64,000 bases of DNA from positions 33,629,047 to 33,693,046 of the forward strand of contig NC_061510.1 in assembly GCF_022539505.1 (NCBI RefSeq), read 5' to 3'. Each line of letters starts with the position of its first letter. The stretch's first letter is position 1. The notes under the pieces are model-generated. The model was given only the letters and a program-made list of their open reading frames with translations, was not told where the DNA came from and searched no databases. The translations under genes were made by a program, and so were the position numbers. Shown here piece after piece: positions 31,799 to 43,690 of the stretch. Source of the DNA: Lolium rigidum (Eukaryota; Streptophyta; Magnoliopsida; Poales; Poaceae).

Positions 31799-33187
31799 TT
31801 TTTGAGAATTCGGCAGGTGAGCTGCACGATATATTGATAGAAGAAGATTTGGCTCAGTTAATAAGGGAAATCGGGCCCAAAAACCATACAGAGCAGCCGA
31901 GTTTATAAGGAAAACCGGCCCAAAAACCGCACAAACACCGGAGCCTCATCGCCCACACGATACCAGACCGCCGACGACCAAACACACACCACCAAACCCG
32001 GAGCCGCTGCTCCGGCGTCCCCTGCTCGGAGGCGAGCCGAGCCACAACGCCGCACGACATGGACGTCTTGTAGCCCAAACTACCAAGGCGACCACACACA
32101 GACCACGAACGCCGCGCCAAAAGATCCGAGGCCGCCGCCCCGACATGCCAGCCACACCGACCGCCCCGTCGTGTAGGCCGGGCCGACGAGCTCGCTACCC
32201 ACGTAGCACCAACACGCCACCCTAGCCTTGCAAGACCATGACGACACCCCATGGAGTCATCGCTGCAAGACCATCCGAGGCCGCCGCCTCGGCGCACGTC
32301 AACCGTCCGGGGCCGCCGCCCCGGCATCCACCATCCTCGACGACAAGGCAACCATGCACAACTGCCATGCATCTACCACACCACGAGGAGCACGAGACTC
32401 CAAAAGCGGCGCCTTCAAGAAGGTAACGGCACAGTGTGTCGCCGCCGCCCGCTCCGAGGAGCAGAGGTTTTCACCCGGAGAACGCAACAACTCGCGACAG
32501 CAGGAGACCAAGCTCCCCGATGAAGCCCTCAACAGGGAAATATGGTACCCAGGGGCACCACCGACATCGGCACCAATTGGTGCGAGGCTTTCGCCTGGAG
32601 TGTCGATGTTGTCGGCATGCGCAACGCAGGCCCTAGCAGAAGGTGTAGCCAGCCGAGCATGGGACCTTGTCGCCGTCCACCAAACACCCACCAAACGCCA
32701 GAGAAGCGCAACCTGGCCAGACTGCCGTAGAGGCAGCAGATCCGGCCGCCGACCGCTGAGCCGCCGGGAGCCCAGGCCACCAACCGACGTCGCCTTGGAC
32801 ACAGGCCCGCCAAAGCCCAGATCGGGCCCGACCGCGGCAGACCCCGGGCCTCAGGTCCCTCCCCAGCCAGATTGCCATGGCCGGGCTGTCGGCCGGCGAG
32901 CAGGAGGCTGCAGCGAGGCCGGCGAGGGGCGCAGGAGGGGCGGGCGACGGCGATGGCCTCCGGGGCCCAGCACGGCGTCTTCCCTCCGAGACGAGCGCGC
33001 GAGAACCCGAGAGGCATAGGTCCTCGCCGCCCCCTTCATCGGCGGCGGACGGCTTAGCCGCCGGCGGCCTCGGGAGACGGCGAGGGGGCGGGGCGGGGGG
33101 CTAAGGTGGCGGCGGCGGGGGGCTAGGGTTGGGCTCCCCTGTCGCCTGGAGGAGGCGACCGAGGGGAGCGAGGGGAGGTGTGCGGTC
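31799..33187 (-). mobile_element. LINE-derived retroposon, non-autonomous
   Basis: A 16-bp duplication CTACTAGTACATCTTT lies at 31783-31798 and 33188-33203, and a T-run at its left edge is the poly(A) tail of a minus-strand insertion. The copy of the target at 27290-27310 is empty. The right part, read on the minus strand, is a GC-rich leader typical of grass LINE 5' UTRs. No endonuclease or reverse transcriptase is encoded, so it is a defective or composite LINE moved by another. ORFs inside are GC artefacts. Confidence 0.75.
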
Positions 33188-33203
33188 CTACTAGTACATC
33201 TTT

Positions 33204-33777
33204 GCTCCGGAATATTCGTGCTTCATGCATGTGCATGGTACACTTGACGCATAGTACTTTCCCTGTTTCATTTTGTAGTTATCCCTCCGTTACAGGAAAA
33301 AAAAATCATTACTTACAAGATCAAACTACATCACTAGATGCATCTTCAAATGTAGTTTCATAATATAACTTACTGTATGCCATAAATATTGCTATAATTT
33401 ATTGTGAACCTAGCTAAACTTAAAGGTTTGTTTATGTTTTGGTCAACTGAGATTTTCTCTCAGCTGCACTTTTGTGAGTGTGGTTCCACTCTCTTTTTGC
33501 GTTCTCAGTGAGCTGAGACATAGGAAATACATGAACTTTAAAAAGTTAGCACTTACTTGAGGAAGGAAAGAGTAGGTTATAGAAATCCACCAGTACATAA
33601 AAATGTGTCAAATTACAAAAGAACGAGAGCACAATGAGAAGAGCATGTATGTATGCAGCAGACTAGCTAAACATCATCAACGCTAAGTGACGCAAATTTA
33701 TCAAAATTTGTAATTATCTATCACTAAAACATGTTCAGATACATACATTTATGTAAACCTAGATGAATTCGCGACAC
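33204..33777. other. Duplicated flank end and intergenic DNA
   Basis: 33204-33285 continues copy 2 of the duplication (GCTCCGGAATATTCGTGCTT). The rest is AT-rich with nothing assignable. Confidence 0.4.
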
Positions 33778-33780
33778 TTA

Positions 33781-34781
33781 GGGCATCTCCAGCGGCGCGA
33801 CACAAACGGATGTTGCGCGACCGTTTGCGTCCGCCGGGCCCAAAAATGCGTCTGGCACCACCTCCAGCTGGGCGACGCAAAGTGACCCGGCCGTCACCGG
33901 CGACGCAAACCTGGCCCAAATATGCACCAGATTTGCGTCTCTGCGGACGCTGCGCGGACGCGTAAAGTGTTCGCTCGGTCCTCGCACGGGCCCGCCTGTC
34001 AGGGGCACAACTGCTTCGTCTTCAGCGGCATTCCTACGGGCAGCGCGCTGCAGCCTTTCCAGGGCCGCTTTAATGGCGCGCCTCGGTTTCCGCGAGCGTG
34101 CGCAGCTAGGCGGCGTTGCAGTGGCAGGACATTGAAGGCGAGATGGCGTCCGAAAAAGAAGAGAACGACCAGGAGGACGCGGACGAGGACGCGAACGAGG
34201 ACGTTGACATGGCAGACTACGACCACGACGACAGCGGGCCAGCGTGGGATCCGGAGACCCAGCCGCCGGACATTACCAAGGAGGAGGCCATTGCCATGGC
34301 ACTGGCCAACAGCGAGCAGGACGAGCTCAACGAGCTCGCTTTGTGGGACGGGCTCGCAATCCAGCTCCGCGAGTCCGCGCTCGTGCAGGGGAGGCCGGCG
34401 ACTCCTCCGGCCACGCCGAAGCGTTCCAACGATCGCGCTCCGCCTGCTGCTCCGGCCTTGGATCCCTGGCCACAGCCTCCTGCGCATGCGACGGTACCTC
34501 CTCCACTGCCGGCGTACGAGCTTCCCTGGCCGACGCCGGAGTTCATTGACCTCGTCAGCAACGACGAGCAGTAGCCAGCACCTACTTTTACCACGCCTTT
34601 ATGACTTTTTTTATTTTTTTATTAATGTAAATTATGGCTTCATGAATGGAAAAAAAAAATTATGAGTCGTGCCGCTGGAGCTACTCGACGCAAACGGACG
34701 CACGGATGATTTCGATCATTTCGACGCGTTCGTTTGAACATCCAAAACTCCAAAATACGTCGCGCATAGCTGAAAATGCCC
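33781..34781 (+). mobile_element. Element F: Harbinger-like, carries one ORF
   Basis: The ends read GGGCATCTCCAGC and (complement) GGGCATTTTCAGC, with the 3-bp duplication TTA at 33778-33780 and 34782-34784. Subterminal arms share CGACRCAAACGGA. 1,001 bp with a single plus-strand ORF and no transposase. Confidence 0.75.
34116..34574 (+). CDS. Unknown acidic protein in element F
   Basis: Up to 152 codons; a second Met at 34143 (MASEKEENDQED) is an equally likely start. The N-terminal 35 residues are almost wholly Asp/Glu/Asn. Then comes a UIM-like helix ITKEEAIAMALANSEQDELN, a proline-rich stretch, and LPWPTPEFIDLVSNDEQ at the end. The frame is undisturbed and fills the element. No family is known to me; the UIM-like helix is only a resemblance. 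No clear TATA box is visible. Confidence 0.5.
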   Translation: MQWQDIEGEMASEKEENDQEDADEDANEDVDMADYDHDDSGPAWDPETQPPDITKEEAIAMALANSEQDELNELALWDGLAIQLRESALVQGRPATPPATPKRSNDRAPPAAPALDPWPQPPAHATVPPPLPAYELPWPTPEFIDLVSNDEQ

Positions 34782-34784
34782 TTA

Positions 34785-35220
34785 CTTCGAAATGAAGAGG
34801 GCAGCTAGCCGAAAACTCGGAAGTCAGCCCGAGCTGTGGTGGTCCGCTTATCCTGCCGGCATCAAGCCTTCCGTTTCTCTCGCTGACGTCAAATGTCTTA
34901 TAGTATAAAGCAATTGTAATCTTCAGATGTAATACAGCAGCAAGACAAGGCACCCACCCCACTCGTATGCATTCTATCAAAGCAAACCGATATGGACCTA
35001 ACCGAGAGGCCAGGACATTTATTGCGGAGGGACGGCTCTAAAATCCCAAACGCTGAGGACCGAATTAGATGTCGAGTCGTCCCAGCAGCGTGGTATGGAT
35101 CCCCGCTACAGCACACCACAGGAGCTAGCTCAGATCTTGCTGCTCCGGGCAATATTGCTCGTTAGCATCTATAGCTCAGTTCATGCAAGGTGTAGCCACA
35201 CATCACCGAATGTGAGGTGT
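34785..35220. other. Intergenic between elements F and G
   Basis: 436 bp without a supported gene. A frame from 35095 (MDPRYSTPQELAQILLLRAI) runs into element G and is judged accidental. Confidence 0.4.
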
Positions 35221-35223
35221 TTA

Positions 35224-36308
35224 GAGCATCTTCAGTCGCGTCCCAAACCGCGCCGGATTAAGCGTTTGGAGTACGTGTTTTGTTCGTGCCGCGTTTGGGG
35301 GACGTCGTTCCCCAGCCGCGTCCCCCAAACGCCGCCCCCAAATATTAAAAATAATTTAAATAAATAGAAGAAAACTCTTTACTAATATTCAAATCGGTTC
35401 AACATAAACAAATTATATATAAAACTTCGAAAAAATATAATTAAATTACATATAAATTATTTTAAACTGCTTCTTCTACTTCTTCTTCGATGATGGCCCC
35501 GCCTCCTCGTCGTCATTGCAGTGGCGCTTCCTGCTCGTCACCTCTTCCAAAGAGGCGGTGTCGGCCGACGCGTCGGAGTCCTCCTCGTCGTCGCCGGTGC
35601 TCGCCGGCTGCGCCTTGGCCTTGGCCTTCGCGTCCGCCTCCGCCTTCGCACGGGCCACCGCCGCCGCCGCCTCCTCTGACCCTTCTTCCTCCGCGTCCTC
35701 CTCCACGCCCAGCCATTCCTCCGCGCTGTCAAGTGGCGGCGGGGAATCGTCGCCGCTGCTGGGCGTCCGGGCTTTGTCCCACCAATGGCGCCATCCAACA
35801 GGCTTTCCCTCGCTGGAGGTGTTGGAAGGGAGCTCGGAGATGTAGCTAATCGTCGCTGGAGGTGTCGGATGGAGGCTTGGATGAATGGCGGTCGGTGAAG
35901 ATCCGAAAGCGCCTATGTACGGGTCTTATTGAGCGTGGATGAACGGCGGCACAGAAGTTGAAGAGAGCGGCGGTTGCTCTTCCGAGGAGTCCGCGCTCCA
36001 TTCCGGCGGTTGGCGCGTCGTCGACGCGGTTGCCAATGCGACGGTTCCGCTTCCCGGCAACTGCACCGTCGCTACGTAGGCGGCGGTTGAGCGTCCGAGC
36101 CGCTGACGCATCGGGCTCGCGCCTCCTCGCCTCTCATTTCGTTGTATCCGGCGTGTCCGGTGCGTCCCCTGTGTAGCGGGGACGGGCTCGGGGCACCGGA
36201 CACCGTATTGGGCCGCGCCGGACAAAAAAGGTCTTTGGAGCGCGCGGCTAGGAATTTTTTTTATCCGGCGTGTCCCAAATCGCTTTGGGGACGCGGCTGG
36301 AGATGCTC
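35224..36308 (-). mobile_element. Element G: Harbinger-like, carries one ORF
   Basis: Ends GAGCATCTTCAGTCGCGTCC and (complement) GAGCATCTCCAGCCGCGTCC, flanked by TTA at 35221-35223 and 36309-36311. 1,085 bp. Subterminal sequence CCGCGCCGGAT / ATCCGGCG is shared with element I. Confidence 0.85.
35476..35840 (-). pseudogene. Unknown Ala/Glu-rich protein in element G
   Basis: The minus-strand frame reads ELPSNTSSEGKPVGWRHWWD (about 35835-35776), SGDDSPPPLDSAEEWLG, then an alanine/lysine coiled-coil-like stretch (VARAKAEADAKAKAKAQ) and a nuclear-signal-like tail ending EEAGPSSKKK at 35476. The Met at 35706 is internal to this block. Upstream the frame continues without a clear start, so the 5' end is either lost or frameshifted. 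Function unknown. Confidence 0.45.
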
Positions 36309-38715
36309 TTAGGAATGCCATTTAACAGTCTGATTAGGTCGGTACAACTATTTTAATCTATAGTTCAAGTTAGTCAAATAAAAGGCCAGTATATTCTCCC
36401 ATTATGTATAATTAATTTCGGCTTATTGCAGCACATCAATGTAAGGGCTGAGAACGGGAAGAAGTTTGGTGATCTTTTAAAAAATCCGGATATAGGCAAT
36501 GTTATCAAATTCAAATACTTTGTATTCTAAGCTACATAAAATGACAAAAGTTCAGATCTAGTATGCCCATTTTCAAATCTCTAAAAAATATCAGATTTCG
36601 TCATTTTTGTTTAGCCCAAAATAAAAAAGAATTTCCGCTTGCTATTTGGCAGCATGCTTTTAGGATATATATCATTGATAAAGTATACAATTATTTTCAG
36701 ATCTTTTGAAACTTCTAAATATATTATTATTTTACAAAAACTAGCGGGGTGACCCGCGCACTTGCGCGGCTAGCTTTACTTTTATGCTGTTTCTGTGTTC
36801 TTAGCTCCACATATTTAGAATTATGGAAAACGTGGTAACCAAAATACGCCACGTTAATCATTGCGTGTCGTTTCTATGCTAGTTACTTACCCATGCACCT
36901 AATATTTTATTCACTTACTTCACAACTACACTCACAATAATATATTATACTATTATTAAGTATGTCCTCGCACAATCTTATTGGATTCTGGATAATGATT
37001 TTTGTTACATGTATTAGGTCATTACTCATTAGTAAAGATAATTCATCTTTCTTTTTACAGCAAAGACAAAAGACTTTCATATTCCTCGATCTACATACCT
37101 CTCTGTGTGATGAAGATGTGCCATGGAGGCGGCCACCATGGAACTTTCTTCATCTGCAATGGGAGCTCATGCGCGCATCCATATATATATCATATGAACA
37201 AACACAATGGTTTTTTCCTATTTTTAATCACAAAAAAATTAGATAAATTCAGGCCAAACTTTGTGTCAAGAGTTATGAAATTTACATATATAACTATATG
37301 ACAAAAAATGGGTTATTCCTAAATGTTAACAACAAAATAGTAAATATATATATTCAGGTTCATAGGATTGGGAATGGTGTTAGAAGCATCTGAGATCTGT
37401 ATGAAGGATTTATTTTGCGTAGCCACCTTTTTTTTTTGCTTAAGTAGAGTATTTTTAGGCGCTAGAAGCATATATATTTTTTGTGATACTTACATAATAA
37501 TAATGTGTGGCGATTTAGGTTACCTTTACATTAGCATATTTGCGAAGCTAATTTTTTTACATATCCTTATATATTACCAAATTATATATGTTTTACATAA
37601 TAATTCACAAAAAATGTTTTATATAGATAACTTGTCAATGATGGATAGAGATCTTTGAGTACAGACTTTCAGGGAAGTCATGTATTGGCCAACATACGTA
37701 AAAATCTAAAATAACTATATACTATGAAAATATTTTCCTTATGATTTTCAGTTATAGAATGCACACATATATATGCAGCATATTACCTATCCAAATTTAC
37801 ATTCCACATTTTTCTTACGGGAATGGAGGTGTACCTTGGTCCATCTATCAGTCACCATTGATGGTGTAGTCCATATCTTCTGCTAATAATCATCACACAT
37901 CAAGCATGACATCACATGCCATATCCTTCATAGAATATAATCCAACTAATATGCGAGACCTGCCACTAATCGTTTAAGAAAAGAGCTGATCAATTAATAT
38001 GAAAACTTTCAGTTACCTGACTGGTCGACAGGTCGATGAATCTGCTCTAAGCATGGATTAATGTCCTGCCTTCCAAAACAGCTTTGACTGGCCCCATAAA
38101 GAAACTGTCATCGTTGGAGTACATCCCATACATAGCCGGCAGGTTGAGAATTTGACACCGCTGGAGGACCCTAGGCTCAGCTCTCCTTCGTCTTGAAGAC
38201 TTGCCTGCAGCACAATGGGGATGAACATGCAGGCTTCACGCTTCGGTACTGGCATCGATTGGCGGCGCGAGCTGTCTTATGTGATCTCTATTATGCTTTT
38301 TGCTGCTTGGGATCTCACCGGATAATACTTCTACTACTACTGATTGCCGCCGGTGTTATACTGTTAGTGCTCACTACGGTCTTCGGCTCTTCGCGTGCTT
38401 GCCCCGCACCCGAATAGTCGCCGCCCAGAACGAATTGTTGTTCGGTGAAATCCTGACAATGCACGCCTATTGATGTTGCCAACACATGCGCGGGATCTCT
38501 CTTGCTGTGCACACAATACACTATTTTGAATTGGATTCCAACTGATTTCTACACTCCAATCGCCTACTCCTCTCTCGAAACCTCTTCTTGCCAGCGTTGA
38601 GATTCGCCTCAGTTCGGCCGGGCTTCTTGATACCCTCGCCGGCCCTCTCAGACCTGCCGGAATTGCAAAAGGAACATGGTAAGAGAAATCAAATAGATCA
38701 AGAATCATCATAATA

Positions 38716-38848
38716 TAGAGACAATGGAGGGTTTTTTTGTTGTTTTTCTTTCGTGTAGGCTACATCAGCCGATCGTAGCCATTTAGTTGGCTTTTCTGTA
38801 CAAAACTCCTATTTTCTCTCTTAATGAAGTTTGGCTGAAGGCCCTTCG
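38716..38848 (+). mobile_element. Short retroposon fragment with 15-bp duplication
   Basis: AGAATCATCATAATA occurs at 38701-38715 and 38849-38863 around 133 bp that end TTAATGAAGTTTGGCTGAAG plus GCCCTTCG. This is the arrangement left by target-primed insertion of a 5'-truncated LINE or SINE. No poly(A) is visible, which suggests a tail of the type that ends in unique sequence. Confidence 0.6.
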
Positions 38849-39398
38849 AGAATCATCATAATAAATCCTTAAGTTGATAATCGGATTACATAAGAAGCTT
38901 ATTTTCCGGTACGTCCAAATAGTCGAATCCAAGAGTATGAATTCTAGACAGGTGGTGACAGTACTTGCGCAGCGGCGTCAGATTCATGTTGGCCAAGGCG
39001 TACTATCACTGCCGGCAATGGTCGATGAGTACCAATGGCACTGTTGGTTCATCCCATGCAAATAGATCAGGATTAGTTGCTAGCGTTTCTTCAGCGCTTG
39101 CAAATCGGCACCTTGCCCTCCCGCCGGTGGTTCGTTCATGTAGGTAAGCAATCAGCGTCGACTAATCCGATGTTAGCTTCCTCTCTGTTTTTTGAATGAC
39201 TCGTCATCAGGTTTCTATTGGCCAAGGTCTAATGTCTCTGACAACGAAGTTGGTTGATTATGTGTGTATCCATCTGCTCGCGCACCATGAGTTTGCATGT
39301 GGACTCCAGATGGCCTGCCGACTTCTTGCTGCCATCCGGGATGTGGCTTGCTTGGAGAATTCTGTTCGCCGCCTTACTCATGCCGCGATTGACGAAAC

Positions 39399-39476
39399 TA
39401 TGCGCTGTGTGCATCAGAGAGATGATATCAAATTTGCTATGCGTTGTGTGCATCAGAGAGATGATATCAAATTTGG
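39399..39476. repeat. 39-bp tandem duplication
   Basis: Two adjacent units starting TATGCG(C/T)TGTGTGCATC and ending GATATCAAATTTG, differing at two positions. Recent slippage or unequal exchange. Confidence 0.9.
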
Positions 39477-40219
39477 CCATGCCACCAAGATCCGACGTGA
39501 TATTCAGATCGGATGGGTTGTTCTAACCCTCGTATGAATAAAAATAGATTAATTTTATTCCTAGTTTTTTTTTTTTGCATGGAATTTTATTCCTAGTTTA
39601 ATACGACTATACAATGATCTAAGAAAGTAGGATCTGTATGAAGTACGTACCAAATTATGACCGTACATGTAAAACCGTACCTCGTGCACATGCGAAGGCG
39701 CAGCAGCTAGCCTCGGCGAGAGCACAGGCCACAATATATTATCGCCCATGAAAGGAGTCTGAGTAGGTTACGCTTTCTTTTCGTGAACCGTTTCTTTATA
39801 TAGACCCAAATCGTTATATCTTACCGGGCATGAAATCAGGGATTTGCTTCGGTTATGTTTTCTTTTGGCGAACCGTTTTCTTGTGACCCAACTCATTAAA
39901 TCTGAGCCATGCGTTAGCTTTTGTACTATCCTAGCCGCTCATTGTTTGTTGTTTTAATTATATAATAGATAGATTGAAGAGAGCACTAGTGCTCATGAGC
40001 CAAAAAAACTTTCCGTTCATAATTATTAATATAATCCCCTCAGACTTGTCAAATTTTCATTGTGCAGATTGACATGATCTTATGTGATTAATTTTATGCA
40101 GTTATCTTAACATTTTGGTTTTCATGTAGGCATCTTCACTAATATCTATCCATGTTTTTTTCTGGGCAACCATGAGCTAGCACTCCTTCAATGCCAATCA
40201 AATTTAAACAACTCAAGAC

Positions 40220-41418
40220 CAAATTATTATTCGATCGGACATCTCCCACCCCCGTGCGGCGGCGCCCCGTGCCGCACCGGGGTGTCCCCGCCGCCCCTCC
40301 TCCTCGTCTCCTATTCGGTGCCTCTCCTCCTGTCGCCGCTGCCGGAGGCGTCACCGGGCAAAGCCCGTGTGACGTGGTGGCGGCGGAGGAGATCCTCGGT
40401 CCCCATGGAGGCGCAGCAGCGGCGCCCGCTCCGGCCATCTGCGACCATCTGCAGGTGACGGAGGCGGCCTGGGATCTCGGGGGTCTTCCGGTGACGGGTG
40501 CGGCGTGGGGCAAGAGGGCCGATCTGAGCCCAGATGGGTGTGGCCGGGCCATCCGCACCTCGAGGACCTTGACGTTGGCAGCCGACGGTGCTCCTAGGGT
40601 GGTCTCCTCTTTCCCAGGAGGGGATCGGCCAGTTTGTGGCTATTTTGGTGGGTCTCGCGATCCGGCAAATAGTCCGCGACAGCGAGGCATGCCTGCCGGT
40701 GAAAGTCGGCCCTGATTTCGGTCATGGTGGACGATGGCGGCGTTGAAGGCACTGTCTGTGCAGTCTACATTTTCTTCTGGCCTGAGCTGCTCCAGGGGAA
40801 ACCCCAGACCCGGGTCTCCCGGATCGGACGATGGCGGCACGTAGCATCGTGCTACCTGTTAGGGGCATCGTTTTTGGAGCAGACAACATATGGTGGTGGT
40901 GCTGAGGTGGAGCGGTGTGTTTCTGCTGTGTCGGCGTCGTCGAGTCATGACAACATGGTGCAGTGGTGTTTCGGAGACGGAAGCAGTGTGATGGACGCGC
41001 GCAGGATGGTGGTGTCATCTAGCACCGTGGCGGCATCGATGGCAGGCCTGGCAAGGTCAATGCGATGATCCCTCTTGGAGATGGGTTCGAGGAAGACGAC
41101 GGTAGTGATTTCTGTGGCGTGTGCAATGGCGTGCGCTGAGGATTTGCTTGACCGGTTGCGCTTCTCACCCGCCAATGGGCGGCTTGGGAAAGCACTCGAT
41201 TTTAGATGATGTGTGTTGGTGTGTTGTCAGGGTAATGGCCCTGTTGATGGTCGCCCCATTCATCACTTTTGTAGGTATAGCGAGTTGTTGCTCGAAAGGT
41301 GACTTCGAGTTGATCTTTGTATCTTCCTTGTAAGGCTTTGTGAATGATCTAATAAAGAAAAGTTGTGTGCATCCTTTGGATGCAGAGGCTGGGGCTATGC
41401 TGCCATTTCGAAAAAAAA
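40220..41418 (+). mobile_element. LINE-derived retroposon, non-autonomous
   Basis: It ends GTTGTGTGCATCCTTTGGAT then GCAGAGGCTGGGGCTATGC and an A8 tail at 41411-41418, a 3' end I recognise from grass LINEs. The 5' half is GC-rich (40240-40560). No RT or endonuclease. A weak flanking match (AACTCAAGAC at 40210-40219, GACTCAGGAC at 41419-41428) may be its target duplication; the 5' edge is therefore tentative. Confidence 0.55.
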
Positions 41419-41745
41419 GACTCAGGACAGAGGCCTAAAAGGAGCAATTCGCCAAGCGACGAATGCAAAGGAGAAATTCCGTTGATGGAGCGCGCCGGGC
41501 CGCACGTTGGAGGCCGTCCTTGCGCAAATCGAGGGCGGCAACTACCCCGTGCTGGGATGCTGCGGCCGAGGCTGGTGCCTTCCGCGTCGCGCCGACACAG
41601 AAGCTCCTGGATGCCGCGGTGAATGGCGCCATCTTTGTCGTCAGGCTCGGCGTCAAGGTTGGCGACGCGCTCGTGCGGATCGGCGCCTCCTGCGACGCCG
41701 AGGAGCGGCCTGCACAACGTGAAGACGGAGCCGGCGTCTCCACCG

Positions 41746-42918
41746 TGTTACCACCCGATTTTGGCCAAATCAGGAGGTGGGCCGTAAGTGAAGATGGGCT
41801 TGAAGGACGTACACATGAAGCATCTTTGAAGCGGCCTTGCGCTGAGAGTTCGGGCTTAATTGCCCATGTATCTGTAACATATTAGATCGCGTTGTAATTT
41901 AGATTAAAGAGATAGAGTCTGGCCCGTGCACGGTTAGGTGCACGCCTCAATTAGAAAGTCCCTTGGACTATAAATATGTATCTAGGGTTATCGGAAAAGG
42001 AGGACAATCATCGTTCAACCAACACAAACCAATCTCGGCGCATCGCCACCCCTTTCATACGAGGGTTTCTCCCGGGTAAGCACCATGCTGCCTAGATCGC
42101 ATCTTGCGATCTAGGCAGCATAAGTTTATTCGTTATCCTTGTACTGCTCGTGCTGAAGCCTTGTTGATGGCGAGCAGTACCTATTTATCCTTAGGTGTTT
42201 AGGGGCTTGCATTGGTGCTTTCACGTGCATATCTGTGTGGCAATGCCGTCCCTAGACACCTTGCTGCCCTTACATCGATCTAGACGTAAGGGCAGCATCT
42301 TGCTTGATCATGCTTAGTAGATCCGATCCGTTATAGTTGCTCCTTGCATCTGCAAGGATTAGTTTAATATCCGCATAGTTAGGCCTTATGCTGGGGTCGG
42401 ACGATCCGGTGGTGCGTTAGGCGTTGTTTACCGTCCCTGCGAGGGATGTTCCGAGGATCAACACATGTTGGTTTTTAGGCCTCTCGTAGGGGTAGTTTGC
42501 ATCGTCTCTCGTAGCTGCTAGGCCCGATCGCACGTAGGACGTTCCGATTATGCGGTGAAAACCCTAAACTGTCGTGGATCGCTTTAGCTTTGTCCTGATC
42601 AAGCATGATCCCCATGCCATTGCTAATCCATCAAGGACCATGGGGTGATCGGCTCTTTGAGCCGATCCACAGGGAAACCTGAGAGCCGATAAGGCTCGTA
42701 TTTAATGTGCACGTGTCTACCATGCAGGAACGATCGAAGCACTAACACCTTCCTGACCAGGTATAGGTCAGGTGGCACGCCCTAGCAACCGCCAGGACGC
42801 GCGCCGAAGATTTGCGGGACGACGCGAGGTGCCGAGGGATCCACCGAGCGGCCCCGGGAGCTTCCGGGCTCTTCGTGTTGCTTAACCAAAGCCCGTCGGG
42901 GGGTTTTGGAGGGTAACA
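41746..42918 (+). repeat. Element C 5' LTR
   Basis: 1,173 bp. TATA box TATAAATA at 41969-41976. It contains a perfect 17-bp-stem hairpin (42085-42121), a second long hairpin (42262-42297) and GATCGGCTCTTTGAGCCGATC (42647-42667). Confidence 0.95.
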
Positions 42919-42978
42919 CATTCTGGCACGCCCGGTGGGACCTCTTCTGCAACATCCACGTCAACACCGACATCCGAG

Positions 42979-43690
42979 ATGGCAGAGGAGCAGATCACAT
43001 ACAAGGATATCCCTGCAGAGCACAAGGAGAAATACGATGAGCTGAAGGCCATCTGTGAAGCCGAACTCATCGGCTCCTCTGAGACAACCCGTCCTCACAA
43101 CATCAAGCTCAGAGGAAACACGTGTCTGTCGCATGGCGTCAATACGGTAGATCTCAGCCACTCCATAAGAGAACCAGGGTTCTCTTTCGATGTCAATATG
43201 GCAGGGTTTGTGATTCGCCATTGCGCGGACAAAGCAGAGAGCAGCCACTCTCGTGGCAAAGACAAAGAGGAGGCCGTTCCACACGACCGGCCCCAAGACG
43301 ACGATAGACGGTACCTAACCGAGGAGGAGGTGAGAAGCATACGGTATCAGCGCCCATTATCCGTGCATCTCCTCAAAAAATATGAACAGCAGTACGACCG
43401 ACGTCGGCGCTGCGACGAAGACGATGAAAGATATCGTCGGTCTGATGCAAACAGGAGATATCGTCGGAACAACGGAAACAACGACGGTACGAACGTCACG
43501 CCAGGAGAGGTCAAAGGAACAAGATGACATGGATAAGCACTGGGACTGTCCCTTCTTCAAACATTGCCGGGACTCGAGAATGAGCCGATTGCCAACAATC
43601 GAGAACTCGCCCAAAATGCACGAGACAAGGACGAATGAAGTTTGGTGTTCAAGCGTCAGGCCTCTCGCACATCGTTCAACGAGCTGAGTC
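42979..43690 (+). pseudogene. Element C gag, truncated and frameshifted
   Basis: Begins MAEEQITYKDIPAEHKEKYD, the usual N-terminus of this Gypsy group. After about 45 residues the capsid core is mostly missing. It then reads RYLTEEEVRSIRYQRPLSVH, an Arg/Asp-rich linker, and, in another frame, DKHWDCPFFKHCRDSRMSRL, which corresponds to the zinc-knuckle-like region. Normal Gag here would be more than twice as long, so an internal deletion is likely. Confidence 0.7.

Larger units (their letters stand above)
36312..40219. other. AT-rich region of unknown origin
   Basis: About 3.9 kb lacking a credible gene. Near 36741 lies ACTAGCGGGGTGACCCGCGC followed by ACTTGCGCGGCTAG, a sharp GC-rich hairpin-like start in AT-rich DNA. 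Near 39955 AATTATATAATAGATAGATT ends a stretch with two imperfect copies of a 90-bp unit (39765-39910). These look like termini of one grass repeat family (perhaps Helitron-like), but I cannot prove it. A small retroposon (38716-38848) and a 39-bp tandem duplication (39399-39476) lie inside. Confidence 0.4.

Noticed and set aside
32228..33104. 263-codon ORF and neighbours in the LINE-derived insertion
   Set aside because: High GC content leaves all frames open. The insertion has TSDs and a T-run at its left edge and shows no protein motif.
38193..38417. 74-codon ORF with a strongly hydrophobic helix
   Set aside because: No start context or TATA box near it, no homology I can recall, and lies in decayed AT-rich repeat DNA.
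40191..40715. 174-codon ORF near a LINE-type tail
   Set aside because: GC-rich 5' region of a retroposon; product is Pro/Ala/Gly-rich without motifs.
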